DNA of 64,000 bases from Shimia sp. (GCA_024224295.1 JAAENN010000295.1:1-64000), one strand, 5' to 3'. Positions 18,108 through 26,815 are shown, counted from the first letter of the stretch. Program-made: numbers and translations. The notes: generated by a model from the letters alone, not told the origin.

Positions 18108-19517
18108 TTATTGTGATTTGAAGTCTTCGTAGGCCTTGAGGGCGGCTTCGCGACCTGCTTTCAAGGCCACAATCGGCGCCTGTACCGGTGTCTCAAACAC
18201 GGCAATCCAACTGCGTGGTACCGCCTGCATGAACGCCTGCGCGCCTGCGGATTGGGGATCAAGCCAATACGTGCGGTAAGCTGAATCAGCATCGAATTTT
18301 TCGGCCTGTGTGTCCGGGTTAAAGATGCGGAAGTACGGCGCCGCATCTGGTCCACAGCCAGCCACCCATTGCCAACCCAACGCATTCGACGCAGGATCCC
18401 AATCGACCAAGCAATCCGCAAACCACTCAAGTCCAAGCCGCCAGTGCAGTCTCAGGTGCTTGGTCAGATAGCTGGCAACGATCATCCGCGCGCGGTTGTG
18501 CATTTTCCCGGTTACATAGAGCTCACGCATGGCCGCATCTACCACCGGCACACCGGTCCGACCCTGGCACCAAGCAACAAAAAACGGGTCGCTCGCATTC
18601 TCGTGCCAGTGAAACTGCGACCAGTCTTCCCGCCAGTTTTCTCGATCCATCTCAGGGTAATGCCACAACAGATGCCAGGCAAATTCGCGCCACACCACTT
18701 CCTTCAGGAAGTGTTCTGCTCCGGCGGCGCCCTCCTGCATGCGCTGCTGCCCTCCATGCCACATCTGCGCCGGGCTTATCTCGCCATAGGTCAAGGCGTC
18801 AGACAGGTCTGAGGTCGCTGCCTCGTTAAGAAAATCTCGCTTGGCTTTGTACCCATTAACCCGCGTGTCCAAAAAACACGCCAGTTTCGCCTGCGTATCA
18901 GTTTCACCCGCCTGGACATGTCCTGCGACCACTTCGAAGCCACTATGCATAGATGAACCCAAAGCCCATGCCTCTAGATCATCACTTTTTGGCCAGAGCG
19001 CCGGACCCGATATCTCTGGCTCAGCCAAACACGGCGGCACATCCCGGTGGCGCACTGCTTTCCAGAACGGCGTGTATACGCGATACGGCCCGCCTTGCCC
19101 TGTCTCCACGGACCAAGGCTCAAATAGCAATGCACCTGTGAAACTCTGGGCCCGAAGCCCCGCCTCTTTTGCCGCAGATTTCACTTCGGTATCGCGGGTC
19201 ACCGACACCGGATCATAGGCACGGCTCCAAAACAGTGAATCTGCACCGCTCTCTGCAGCCAAGTCTTGCAATATCGGCCACGCAGCACCCCGCCGCAGGA
19301 TAAGGCGCATCCCCCGCGCCTCAAGGTCCTGCGACAAGGCTCTCAAAGACAGCAGCAAGCGCATTTTCGCCGCCGCACCGAGATTTTCAAATATGGGGTC
19401 GAGCACAAACACAGGCAAGACCGGGCCGCGTTCCGCAGCAGCTGTCAAAGCTGCATGATCAGAAAGTCGCAAATCGCGACGAAACCACAAGATCGTCAGT
19501 GGAGCAGTGTCTGTCAT
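18108..19517 (-). CDS. phrB: Deoxyribodipyrimidine photo-lyase
   Basis: A 469-residue class I photolyase/cryptochrome family protein that repairs UV-induced cyclobutane pyrimidine dimers with light. The N-terminal antenna-binding domain opens ILWFRRDLRLSDH. The C-terminal FAD domain contains GRTGVPVVDAAMREL, NRARMIVASYLTKHL and WDPASNALGWQWVAGCGPDA, the last with the flavin-proximal and tryptophan electron-transfer residues. Activity is inferred from these motifs. It stands between the desulfurase-like gene and the CFA-type gene on the same strand. Confidence 0.93.
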   Translation of the reverse strand: MTDTAPLTILWFRRDLRLSDHAALTAAAERGPVLPVFVLDPIFENLGAAAKMRLLLSLRALSQDLEARGMRLILRRGAAWPILQDLAAESGADSLFWSRAYDPVSVTRDTEVKSAAKEAGLRAQSFTGALLFEPWSVETGQGGPYRVYTPFWKAVRHRDVPPCLAEPEISGPALWPKSDDLEAWALGSSMHSGFEVVAGHVQAGETDTQAKLACFLDTRVNGYKAKRDFLNEAATSDLSDALTYGEISPAQMWHGGQQRMQEGAAGAEHFLKEVVWREFAWHLLWHYPEMDRENWREDWSQFHWHENASDPFFVAWCQGRTGVPVVDAAMRELYVTGKMHNRARMIVASYLTKHLRLHWRLGLEWFADCLVDWDPASNALGWQWVAGCGPDAAPYFRIFNPDTQAEKFDADSAYRTYWLDPQSAGAQAFMQAVPRSWIAVFETPVQAPIVALKAGREAALKAYEDFKSQ

Positions 19518-19581
19518 GAGATGGTCCGAACCCCGCCTTCAGTGTGCTTTCAAACACTTACGACGGGGTCCTGCAGTTAGA

Positions 19582-20802
19582 TCACAAAACGTCGTCCAGT
19601 GTCGAAATCAATTTCTGCACTTCAGCATCGCTCGTGTAATGTACAAAACTTACCCTCAAAACGCCGTGAACTGTATCGACATTCATCGCCTTAAGCGCGC
19701 GGACAGCGTAAAAATCACCGCCACCGGCCATCACCCCGTGCCGCGCCAACTGCGCCGCGAGAGCCTCACCCGGCGCATTGGCAACCAACGCTACCGTTGG
19801 CGCCCGTTTGGAAGCCTCTTTAGGGCCAATCAAACGAACTGAATTTTTGGAAGCGGCATAATCCAATAAAGGCTGTAAGAGCTTTTCTTCGTGGTCCCGC
19901 ATCAAATCATGCACCGCCACTCCAGTGGCTACTGGCGTTTCCCCCAAAATCCCGTGATGCGCTGCCAGTGCTTCGATGTAGTCCACCATTCCTGCGCTTG
20001 CGGCAACCTGCGCATGGTCTGGCCCGGCCGGCGTGAACCGCTTGTACAGACTAGTGCCATTGAAATAGTGCCCCTGATTGGGCAGCATTTCCCCTATATT
20101 GCGCCGGATCACCATGATCCCCTGATGAGGACCGTAGGTCTTATAGGCAGAGAACAGATAGATATCAGCGCCCATGCCCCCTACGTCGGGCAAGCCATGG
20201 GGCGCATAACTCACCCCGTCGACGCAAACAAACGCCCCAGCCGCATGAGCTAGCGCTGTAATCTTAGCAACGGGATTGATTTCGCCGACCACATTGGAGC
20301 AATGCGGGAAACAGACCAAACGCACGCGGTCATCCAGCAGGTCTAGTAGCTTTTCTGTGTCCAGATGTCCCGTTTCAGGATCGATCTTCCATTCACGGAC
20401 CTCAATACCCTCGTCCGCCAACCGCCGCCACGGGCCGGAATTAGCCTCATGGTCTTGATTGGTCACAATGATTACGTCGCCCGGATCCATCCATTGACGA
20501 AAAGCCTGCGCCAAAACATAGGTGTTTTGCGTGGTGGATGGCCCAAAAGAAACCTCATCCGTCTCCACCCCCATCAAAGCCGCCAAACGCGCCCGCGCCT
20601 CATCCATTTCGGCCCCGCCCAGTTCCGAGGCGCGATACGGCGCATAGGGCTGCACTTTGCGCTCTCGGTAAAACCGCGTCAGCCGGTCTATCACCTGTGC
20701 GGAGGTATAGCTACCGCCCGCATTCTCAAAAAACGCTTGCCCTTCAAGCGATTGCTCTGAAAATGCCGGAAACTGGCTTCGCACGAAATCTACGTCAAGC
20801 AT
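19582..20802 (-). CDS. Cysteine desulfurase-like PLP-dependent enzyme
   Basis: A 406-residue class V aminotransferase fold protein. The PLP lysine is in LFSAYKTYGPHQG (about residue 225), and VDGVSYAPHGL and GPSTTQNTY match the family. It is close to SufS/CsdA-like proteins but lacks suf or isc neighbours, and the catalytic cysteine loop is not obvious, so sulfur donation is unproven. The start is firm: GGGGAGG precedes the ATG. It follows the HIT gene after an 83-bp gap with a stem-loop. Confidence 0.82.
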   Translation of the reverse strand: MLDVDFVRSQFPAFSEQSLEGQAFFENAGGSYTSAQVIDRLTRFYRERKVQPYAPYRASELGGAEMDEARARLAALMGVETDEVSFGPSTTQNTYVLAQAFRQWMDPGDVIIVTNQDHEANSGPWRRLADEGIEVREWKIDPETGHLDTEKLLDLLDDRVRLVCFPHCSNVVGEINPVAKITALAHAAGAFVCVDGVSYAPHGLPDVGGMGADIYLFSAYKTYGPHQGIMVIRRNIGEMLPNQGHYFNGTSLYKRFTPAGPDHAQVAASAGMVDYIEALAAHHGILGETPVATGVAVHDLMRDHEEKLLQPLLDYAASKNSVRLIGPKEASKRAPTVALVANAPGEALAAQLARHGVMAGGGDFYAVRALKAMNVDTVHGVLRVSFVHYTSDAEVQKLISTLDDVL

Positions 20803-20840
20803 CGGATACCTCCCCTGATTTGTTCCGCACCAAACCGCTG

Positions 20841-20866
20841 TTTCCCGGCGGGGTCAAGCCGGGAAA
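20841..20866 (-). terminator. Stem-loop between the HIT gene and the desulfurase-like gene
   Basis: A perfect 9-bp stem (TTTCCCGGC / GCCGGGAAA) with an 8-nt loop lies 20 bp after the HIT stop codon. There is no U-run, so it may be a weak terminator or an mRNA 3'-end stabiliser. Confidence 0.5.
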
Positions 20867-20885
20867 CACGTACAAAACCCGCCGT

Positions 20886-21302
20886 TTAAGCCAGCGAAGC
20901 GCGGATCTTGTCGGCCTGTTCTTTCAATACCACAAAATCCGCCATCGTGCCCGGCGGGCGCAGCTTCACACCCTGGTGGCGCGGCAGCACATGGTAATGC
21001 AGGTGGAACACCTCTTGACCACCAGCCGCCTCATTAAACTGCTGAACGGTCACGCCCTCAGCACCAAAGGCTTCCATCACCGCATGGCCCATTTTCTGAA
21101 CAGTCTTGAAGCACGCGGTGAGCTGCTCTGGCGTCGCGTCCAGCATATTGCGACACGGCGTTTTTGGAATGATCAGGCAATGCCCATCCGCACGCGGCAT
21201 AATGTCCATGAAGGCATAAGTGTCGTCATCTTCATAAAGCTTCTCGCTGGGGATTTCGCCCCGCAGGATTTTTGCAAAAATATTGTCGTTGTCATAGCTC
21301 AT
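20886..21302 (-). CDS. HIT family protein
   Basis: A 138-residue histidine-triad nucleotide-binding hydrolase of the Hint type. The triad is VFHLHYHVLPR (about residue 98), preceded by IIPKTPCRNML. Proteins of this kind cleave purine nucleoside phosphoramidates such as adenylyl-lysine. A near-perfect AAGGAGGTG ribosome site precedes the ATG. It lies 76 bp after acuI on the same strand and may be cotranscribed, but nothing ties it to DMSP metabolism. Confidence 0.93.
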   Translation of the reverse strand: MSYDNDNIFAKILRGEIPSEKLYEDDDTYAFMDIMPRADGHCLIIPKTPCRNMLDATPEQLTACFKTVQKMGHAVMEAFGAEGVTVQQFNEAAGGQEVFHLHYHVLPRHQGVKLRPPGTMADFVVLKEQADKIRASLA

Positions 21303-21378
21303 GGCGCAACACCTCCTTCAGACATGCAAAAGGCGGGCAAGTATCCTCACCCACCTGTTTCACCGTGTTGTCGCGTCG

Positions 21379-22371
21379 TTACGCGTTTACGTCAACCACG
21401 ACGCGACCCTGCACCTGACCTTGCAGAATGTCTGCCCCCAATTGCGGCAGATCTGACAAGGTCGCCGGTTTGACCATGGCTTCCAATTTGTCCATCGGGA
21501 GGTCTTTGGCAATCCGCTCCCAGGCCCGCAAGCGGTTGTCATAAGGCTGCATCACGGAGTCGATGCCCAAGAGGTTCACACCACGCAACAGGAATGGGAT
21601 CACAGTAGCAGGCAATGCAGCCCCCCCAGCCAGACCGACGGCCGCGACTGACGCACCATACTTCATCTGGCCCAGAATCCGCGCCAACATAGCGCCCCCC
21701 ACCGCATCAACACATCCCGACCAGGTCTCGCTCTCCAGTGGACGCTTCACCGTCTCGTTGAGCTCTTCCCGGGCCACAATTCGAGTTGCGCCAAGAGACT
21801 TGATGTAGGCACCACTTTCCGGCCGCCCGGTCACGCCGGCGACTTCATAGCCAAGGTTTGCCAAGATCGCGACCGCCACAGAGCCCACGCCCCCGGCTGC
21901 ACCGGTCACCAGCACCGGACTGTTGCCCGGCTTCAATCCAAGATCTTCCAGCGCCATCACCGACAACATCGATGTGAAACCTGCAGTGCCAACCGCCATC
22001 GCCTGCTGCGGGGACAGCCCCTCTGGCAGCGGCACCAGCCAATCGGCTTTCACCCGCGCCTTCTGTCCATAGCCGCCCCAATGGGCTTCCCCGACGCGCC
22101 AGCCAGTCAGCACCACTTTATCACCGGGCTTGTAGCGATCATCATCGGAGGCTTCGACAGTCCCGGCAAAATCGATGCCTGGCACATGTGGGTACTTGCG
22201 CACCAGCCCACCACCTTTGGCCGACAGGCACAGCCCGTCTTTGTAATTCACCGTAGAATACTCCACCGCCACCGTGACCTCTGCGTTGGGCAGATCGTCC
22301 AGCGTCAGGTCTTTGATCGACGCGCTTGCCAGACCTTCCTCGTTTTGGTCCATCACCAATGCTTTGAACAT
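21379..22371 (-). CDS. acuI: Acryloyl-CoA reductase AcuI / YhdH-type MDR oxidoreductase
   Basis: A 330-residue NADPH-dependent medium-chain reductase with a GroES-like N-terminal domain (VNYKDGLCLSAKGG) and a Rossmann fold (VTGAAGGVGSVAVAILANLGYEV, interrupted listing, about 150-172). No structural zinc cysteines are visible, as in the YhdH/AcuI group. AcuI reduces toxic acryloyl-CoA to propionyl-CoA, protecting cells during DMSP breakdown. The assignment beyond YhdH-like rests on its position directly after dmdA, the arrangement known in Ruegeria. GAGGAGAG precedes the ATG. Confidence 0.9.
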   Translation of the reverse strand: MFKALVMDQNEEGLASASIKDLTLDDLPNAEVTVAVEYSTVNYKDGLCLSAKGGGLVRKYPHVPGIDFAGTVEASDDDRYKPGDKVVLTGWRVGEAHWGGYGQKARVKADWLVPLPEGLSPQQAMAVGTAGFTSMLSVMALEDLGLKPGNSPVLVTGAAGGVGSVAVAILANLGYEVAGVTGRPESGAYIKSLGATRIVAREELNETVKRPLESETWSGCVDAVGGAMLARILGQMKYGASVAAVGLAGGAALPATVIPFLLRGVNLLGIDSVMQPYDNRLRAWERIAKDLPMDKLEAMVKPATLSDLPQLGADILQGQVQGRVVVDVNA

Positions 22372-22459
22372 CTCATCTCTCCTCTCGCGCCAGACCGCCG
22401 CCCGGCATTCACAGTCTCAAAATATCCTCGCCGAAGGCATTCTCCCTCGGCCACATCCG

Positions 22460-23563
22460 CTATTGCCAGAAGGCTTCATAAACCGTCGCAGGGCGCACCC
22501 CGTTTGGAGTCACCACATCTACCTCGGTCCCGGATTTCCAATGGGTCATGCGCACCATGCCAATCGCCACATTAGTGTTGAAGTCCGGTGACCACGCCGC
22601 GCTGCTGATATTGCCGACATGGTCATCCCCATCCATGATCGGCCAAAGCTGATCACAGGGCGGCACCGCAGCCCCGTGAATTTCAATGGGGCGAATTTGT
22701 CGTACCGGGCCTTCCTGCGCCACACGCAGCAAAGCATCGCGCCCTACACAACCAATCGCCGTGTTGGTGTTGCAAAACCGCCCAAGGCCACATTCGTGGG
22801 GGGTGTTGTCATCAGTCATATCGTTGCCGTAACTGAGCAATCCACCTTCGATACGCTCAATCAGGTTTGGACATCCTGCATATACATCTAGATCTTTGCC
22901 CGCCTCCATCAACGCATTCCAAAGTGGCATGCCGATGTCGCTATCCTCGACATAAATTTCAAACCCACCCTGTTTCGAATACCCAGATCGCGCTACCACC
23001 AAGCTGCGCCCCTGAAACTCAAACCAACCAAAGCGGAAGAAACGAATAGCGCGCACTTTCTCGCCAAACACCCGCGCCATCAGGTCTTCAGCCTTCGGCC
23101 CCTGCACCGCCAGCGGGCTGACATCTGGCTCGTCGACCAGCACATCCAGCCGATAGCCATAGGCAATGCCTTTGACCCAAAACAGCAGATCACTATCGGC
23201 AATAGAAATCCACCACCGGTCTTCGGCCAGTTTCACCGCCACCGGATCGTTTAACATACCCCCGGTCTCATCCACGATGGGCACATAATAACACTGTCCC
23301 GGCAGCATGCCGCGCAAATCTCGCGGCGTGAGCATCTGCATCAGCTTGCTCGCATCCGGCCCGCGCACCTCGACCTGACGCTCTACCGCCACGTCCCACA
23401 GCTGCACCGCAGTCTTTAAGTGACGGTAATCCTCTTCCACAGACCGAAACACTGTGGGAAGCAGCATGCGATTATAGACCGTGTAGGCCTTCACACCTGC
23501 TGCCTCGACTCCCTCGGAAAACGGTGTCCGGCGCAGGCGCCGTGATGTGGAAATCAATGCCAT
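22460..23563 (-). CDS. dmdA: Dimethylsulfoniopropionate demethylase DmdA
   Basis: DmdA moves a methyl group from DMSP to tetrahydrofolate, giving methylmercaptopropionate, the first step of the demethylation pathway. The 367-residue GcvT-fold protein has the DmdA-typical opening RRLRRTPFSEGVEAAGVKAY, QLWDVAVERQVEVRGPDA and SGYSKQGGFEIYVED; its length matches the known enzyme (about 369). GcvT itself is less likely since no glycine-cleavage genes adjoin. The ATG at 23563 overlaps the DinB stop (TGATG) with GGAGG seven bases upstream. Paralogous aminomethyltransferase-family clades exist, so a tree would settle it. Confidence 0.92.
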   Translation of the reverse strand: MALISTSRRLRRTPFSEGVEAAGVKAYTVYNRMLLPTVFRSVEEDYRHLKTAVQLWDVAVERQVEVRGPDASKLMQMLTPRDLRGMLPGQCYYVPIVDETGGMLNDPVAVKLAEDRWWISIADSDLLFWVKGIAYGYRLDVLVDEPDVSPLAVQGPKAEDLMARVFGEKVRAIRFFRFGWFEFQGRSLVVARSGYSKQGGFEIYVEDSDIGMPLWNALMEAGKDLDVYAGCPNLIERIEGGLLSYGNDMTDDNTPHECGLGRFCNTNTAIGCVGRDALLRVAQEGPVRQIRPIEIHGAAVPPCDQLWPIMDGDDHVGNISSAAWSPDFNTNVAIGMVRMTHWKSGTEVDVVTPNGVRPATVYEAFWQ

Positions 23564-24075
23564 CAAAAGTCCTCCGGCATCAAAACAAGATCTGTATCTT
23601 CAGTCTTTCGACCAAACCCGGTCAGCAGCGTATGCACCTGCCCGCGATGATGGGTCTGGTGGTTGAACAGTCCAACCACACACAAGGCCGTGGGCTTTTG
23701 CATGTCTTTGTTCAGCATTTGCGCATGCCAGCGCAAATCGCCACTTAAGCTCTCGACGCTAACACCTTTTGCCCAATGGATAATCCGTTGATCCATGCGC
23801 CGACGTTCCTGCGCCCAGATCGCAAATGTCGGGCACAGGTGAGCGTGTTCAGACGCCGGCTTGGACGGCCCATCCCCGCCGTCCAAGCGGCTCATCCACA
23901 GGGCATCGCCCCAGAGGATGTGATTAAGTGTCGCCATAACCGAACCAAAAAACGCACCACGATCGGCCCGCAGTTCCACCTCGGTCAGGGTTTCACACAC
24001 CGAACGCATATTCCGATTTTGCCAGGCATTATACGTCGCCATCATCTGGCAATATTCCGGCGTGATCATCGACAT
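23563..24075 (-). CDS. DinB-fold (putative metal-dependent) protein
   Basis: A 170-residue four-helix DinB/YfiT-type protein. The three histidine metal ligands are recognisable: one in NHILWGD (about 53) and two in LFNHQTHHRGQVH (about 138-144). The superfamily includes thiol-S-transferases that use bacillithiol, mycothiol or glutathione, but many members have no known role. It is translationally coupled to dmdA (TGATG) and starts 5 bp after the DUF1326 gene, so it belongs to the dmdA operon. A function in DMSP metabolism is not established. Confidence 0.85.
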   Translation of the reverse strand: MSMITPEYCQMMATYNAWQNRNMRSVCETLTEVELRADRGAFFGSVMATLNHILWGDALWMSRLDGGDGPSKPASEHAHLCPTFAIWAQERRRMDQRIIHWAKGVSVESLSGDLRWHAQMLNKDMQKPTALCVVGLFNHQTHHRGQVHTLLTGFGRKTEDTDLVLMPEDF

Positions 24076-24080
24076 GGCCT

Positions 24081-24773
24081 TTACCGAGGCCCGTGCCAGT
24101 CAATCTGGCAAATTTCAGCGGAACGCCCACCAAAATCCCAGACCCGACCAAAGGCACGCACGCGGCCTTTCGATGCCGTCGCCACTGTGATGTCCGGCCC
24201 CATCCAGTATTTGGTGTTGGAGATCACAATCTCCTCGTCCTTGTTTTTGCCTTCAACCGGATAGACCACACCTTCGATTTTCTTGCCGACGGTGATGTGG
24301 CGGGTTTTGCCATCCTCGGAGGTGTCATAGGACACAGGCTGACGCTCCACGCCAATGATCTCACCAACAAGAACCTGAAACAAACCGGTGGTGCCTTTGG
24401 CTTTGCCGCTGAAGATATCGACCAGCGCGTTGTAGGCCTCAGGGCTAGCGCGATCATCAATGAACAGCGCCACTTTCCAGTTGCCACGGCTCATCATGCC
24501 CGGAATCTCGATCAACAGACCGATGTTCAGGCCCGAAAGATCCACGTCGCCGTACTGACCCTCGTCAATGCGCACGCCGCCCCATGTCTGACAATGGCCC
24601 TCTGTGGGCGGATGCAGACCAAGGCTAACCACACAGGGGCAGAACACTGTACAGTTACAGTTTAGGATCAGCTCACCCTTAATGGTCCACGGAATGGTGC
24701 CCAAACCGGATTTCATTGCATCCCGGTGGCGGTTGTCGATCTTGGCTGGCGCCGTAATGTTGTCCGATGCCAT
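24081..24773 (-). CDS. DUF1326 domain-containing protein
   Basis: A 230-residue soluble protein of the DUF1326 family. A cysteine cluster near the N terminus (CNCTVFCPC, about residues 40-48, with a further Cys about 15 residues on in EGHCQTWGG) suggests metal binding; function is unknown. A strong AAGGAGGA ribosome site precedes the ATG. It lies between the DUF2182 gene and dinB. DUF1326 and DUF2182 genes are often adjacent elsewhere, which suggests they work together, with the DUF2182 protein in the membrane. Confidence 0.85.
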   Translation of the reverse strand: MASDNITAPAKIDNRHRDAMKSGLGTIPWTIKGELILNCNCTVFCPCVVSLGLHPPTEGHCQTWGGVRIDEGQYGDVDLSGLNIGLLIEIPGMMSRGNWKVALFIDDRASPEAYNALVDIFSGKAKGTTGLFQVLVGEIIGVERQPVSYDTSEDGKTRHITVGKKIEGVVYPVEGKNKDEEIVISNTKYWMGPDITVATASKGRVRAFGRVWDFGGRSAEICQIDWHGPR

Positions 24774-24797
24774 GATGTGTTCCTCCTTAAGTGTTCC

Positions 24798-25559
24798 TCA
24801 CAGGGCGTGCACCGCCACATAGATCGTGCTGCACAACAGCACGAGCCCCAGCGGCTTTGTCACCCAACGCCCGACGTCGGGCAGTTTTTCAAAAATCATG
24901 ATCAGTGTGGCCAGCCCCATAAAAGCGATATTCATAACGCCGCCTACAAACGCCAACAGCATTAATGCCCAGCAGCACCCCAAACAGGTCAGCCCCAAAC
25001 GAAGACCGTTCTTCCACGGCCCCTCGTCCCAATACTGCATAAAGAACGTCATCGGCATACGGCACTTGGACAGGCAGGCTTCTTTCATCGGGGAGAACTG
25101 ATAGAGCCCTGCCACCATCAGCAGAAAAGCCGAGAAAAACGCCGAGCGGCTTTCCCCAAACGCGCCCAGCAACCCAGCTTGAAACAACACCATCTGAAGC
25201 GCTGCGGCCAATATGGAAAACCCGATCCACACCGCCAGATAGCCGCTCACAAGAGCGGAAAATTTCGCTCCCGGCGCTTGGCGGGCCAAGTCATCATAGG
25301 TGGCAAATGCAGGCAAAGCCGTGGGTGCCATCATCGCCGCACTCATCACAATCCACATCAGCAACACGCGGGCAAAGCCGCTGGCATCGGGCGTGATAGT
25401 ACAGAGGCTGACCCAAAAGTCCGCGCCATAGACGGCGTTAAGTTCCCGTATCTCCGCCGGAATGGCCATCAGGAACAGCACCGCCCACGCGGCCAAAATG
25501 CCACCAAATAAGACCAGCCAATGCACGCCAGACATAGAACGAATGCGATCCGCGATCAT
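24798..25559 (-). CDS. DUF2182 domain-containing integral membrane protein
   Basis: A 253-residue inner-membrane protein of the DUF2182 family, with about seven hydrophobic segments. Conserved features are the MMAPTALPAFATY segment, PMKEACLSKCRMPMTFF (a Cys-x3-Cys pair) and LGLTCLGCCWALML (a Cys-x2-Cys-Cys group), which explains why the family is described as predicted metal binding. I start at the ATG at 25559, which has AGGAGG nine bases upstream; a GTG ten codons earlier is possible. First gene of the operon that runs through DUF1326 and dinB to dmdA. Confidence 0.85.
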   Translation of the reverse strand: MIADRIRSMSGVHWLVLFGGILAAWAVLFLMAIPAEIRELNAVYGADFWVSLCTITPDASGFARVLLMWIVMSAAMMAPTALPAFATYDDLARQAPGAKFSALVSGYLAVWIGFSILAAALQMVLFQAGLLGAFGESRSAFFSAFLLMVAGLYQFSPMKEACLSKCRMPMTFFMQYWDEGPWKNGLRLGLTCLGCCWALMLLAFVGGVMNIAFMGLATLIMIFEKLPDVGRWVTKPLGLVLLCSTIYVAVHAL

Positions 25560-25602
25560 CCCGGCATTCCTCCTCTTGCCACGACTCACAACTTGCTGTC
25601 TA

Positions 25603-25617
25603 AAATGTCAGACAATT
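25603..25617. promoter_or_regulatory. GntR-type operator 1 (15-bp direct repeat)
   Basis: The 15-mer AAATGTCAGACAATT is repeated exactly at 25636-25650. Its core TGTC-A-GACA is a perfect inverted repeat and resembles FadR-subfamily sites (T-N-GT-N3-AC-N-A type). It lies between the DUF2182 start and the divergent GntR gene, where a promoter for the minus-strand operon would be. Confidence 0.8.
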
Positions 25618-25635
25618 AAACGCACAGCAAACACT

Positions 25636-25650
25636 AAATGTCAGACAATT
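25636..25650. promoter_or_regulatory. GntR-type operator 2, overlapping the regulator start codon
   Basis: Second exact copy of AAATGTCAGACAATT. The copies are 33 bp apart, about three helical turns, so two dimers would sit on the same face of the DNA. The last bases overlap the TTG start of the GntR gene, pointing to autorepression. Confidence 0.8.
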
Positions 25651-26377
25651 GAAAATAGACCCCAAGAACAAATCCGACCTCTCCGCGCAAATCGCCAAAG
25701 CGATCCGCGATTCGATTATCTCTGGAGACATGATAGTCGACGAACGCCTGCCCTCAGAATCTGAGCTGGCGGATCAATTTGACGTTTCTCGCCCTACAGT
25801 GCGCGAGGCGCTCAAACGACTCGCGGCGCAAAACCTGATCCGCACCCAACGTGGCGCCACCGGCGGTGCTTTTGTTCGGCGCCTGTCTTATGACGAAGCC
25901 TACGCGCAACATATCACAACCAGCACACTTCTGCTGTCGATGAACGCCGTGGATTTTGAAACCGCCTGCGAAGCCCGTTTTGCCTTGGAGCGTGCCTGCG
26001 CGCCCTTGTCGGCCAAACGCCGCACGCCTGATCACCTCGCCACCATGCGCGCTGAAATCCACCGTCAGGCCCAGCCGGGGCTCTCAGACGAACGCTTCTG
26101 TGACAGCGATGTGGCCTTTCACCGGGCCTTGGTAGACGGCGCCGACAACCCCGTGCTCTCTTATCAACTCGCCGGCGCAGTGGAAGCCATGCAGCCCCTG
26201 ATGAACATGATTACTTTCACACAGCGCAACCGCGACGTGATCATTGGCCTGCACACCCGCATTGCCGACGCGCTCGAAATGAAAAACAGTGCCGACGCTG
26301 ACGAAGCGCTGGCGGAACTGACCGCTTATACGCTCACACTGGGCGAGGAGGCTATGGAGGCCCGCGCTCGCCGGTAA
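25649..26377 (+). CDS. GntR family (FadR/FCD) transcriptional regulator
   Basis: A 242-residue repressor-type protein with an N-terminal winged helix (about 10-75; LPSESELADQFDVSRPTVRE is the typical recognition region) and a C-terminal helical FCD domain (about 92-225) with metal/ligand histidine positions such as DVAFHRAL and GLHTRIADAL. No ATG is available in frame near the N terminus, and the best start is TTG at 25649, with no clear ribosome site. It is divergent from the DUF2182-dmdA operon. In Ruegeria a GntR gene adjoins dmdA, so control of DMSP genes is a reasonable inference; the ligand is unknown. Confidence 0.9.
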   Translation: MKIDPKNKSDLSAQIAKAIRDSIISGDMIVDERLPSESELADQFDVSRPTVREALKRLAAQNLIRTQRGATGGAFVRRLSYDEAYAQHITTSTLLLSMNAVDFETACEARFALERACAPLSAKRRTPDHLATMRAEIHRQAQPGLSDERFCDSDVAFHRALVDGADNPVLSYQLAGAVEAMQPLMNMITFTQRNRDVIIGLHTRIADALEMKNSADADEALAELTAYTLTLGEEAMEARARR

Positions 26378-26403
26378 CGTCATCATTGGCGCTTGGATGA
26401 ACC

Positions 26404-26679
26404 ATGATTGGGAGTTGGACCTTAGGCACTTGGATTTTTAACGGTTTCCTAGCCGAAATCTTTCTCGAAATGATTGGTATCTTTTGCCTATGGAAAGCCA
26501 CGGGTCGTGAGCAATCCATCCGGAGTGCCTTTGGTATCCTATGGACCGGGCAATCAATGTTGGCTCAGGTGGTGAATGCTTCACCAATTGCGCGCCTCTG
26601 TGCGGCAATTTCTGTACTTGGACGTTTTGCGCTCATGCTTTCTTTGGTCGCGGCTCTGCTCAGAGCCTATTCATTGTAA
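26404..26679 (+). CDS. Hypothetical small membrane protein
   Basis: A 91-residue open frame with two or three hydrophobic segments (about 10-30, 45-55 and 70-88). I do not recognise a family. It begins 26 bp after the GntR stop on the same strand and has only a weak ribosome site. Its hydrophobic pattern and lack of any gene opposite support coding, but homologues would be needed to confirm. Confidence 0.45.
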   Translation: MIGSWTLGTWIFNGFLAEIFLEMIGIFCLWKATGREQSIRSAFGILWTGQSMLAQVVNASPIARLCAAISVLGRFALMLSLVAALLRAYSL

Positions 26680-26815
26680 CCACATTTCCGCCGTAGAGGA
26701 CGCTGGCGTGCCGTGACCCTCCCTTTTGAAACAAGCAAAACCTGCTTGCACCTCTACCACATTCTGCGTTTTCTCCGCGCAAAACGGCCACTATGCCGAC
26801 CATCAGGAGAAACTC

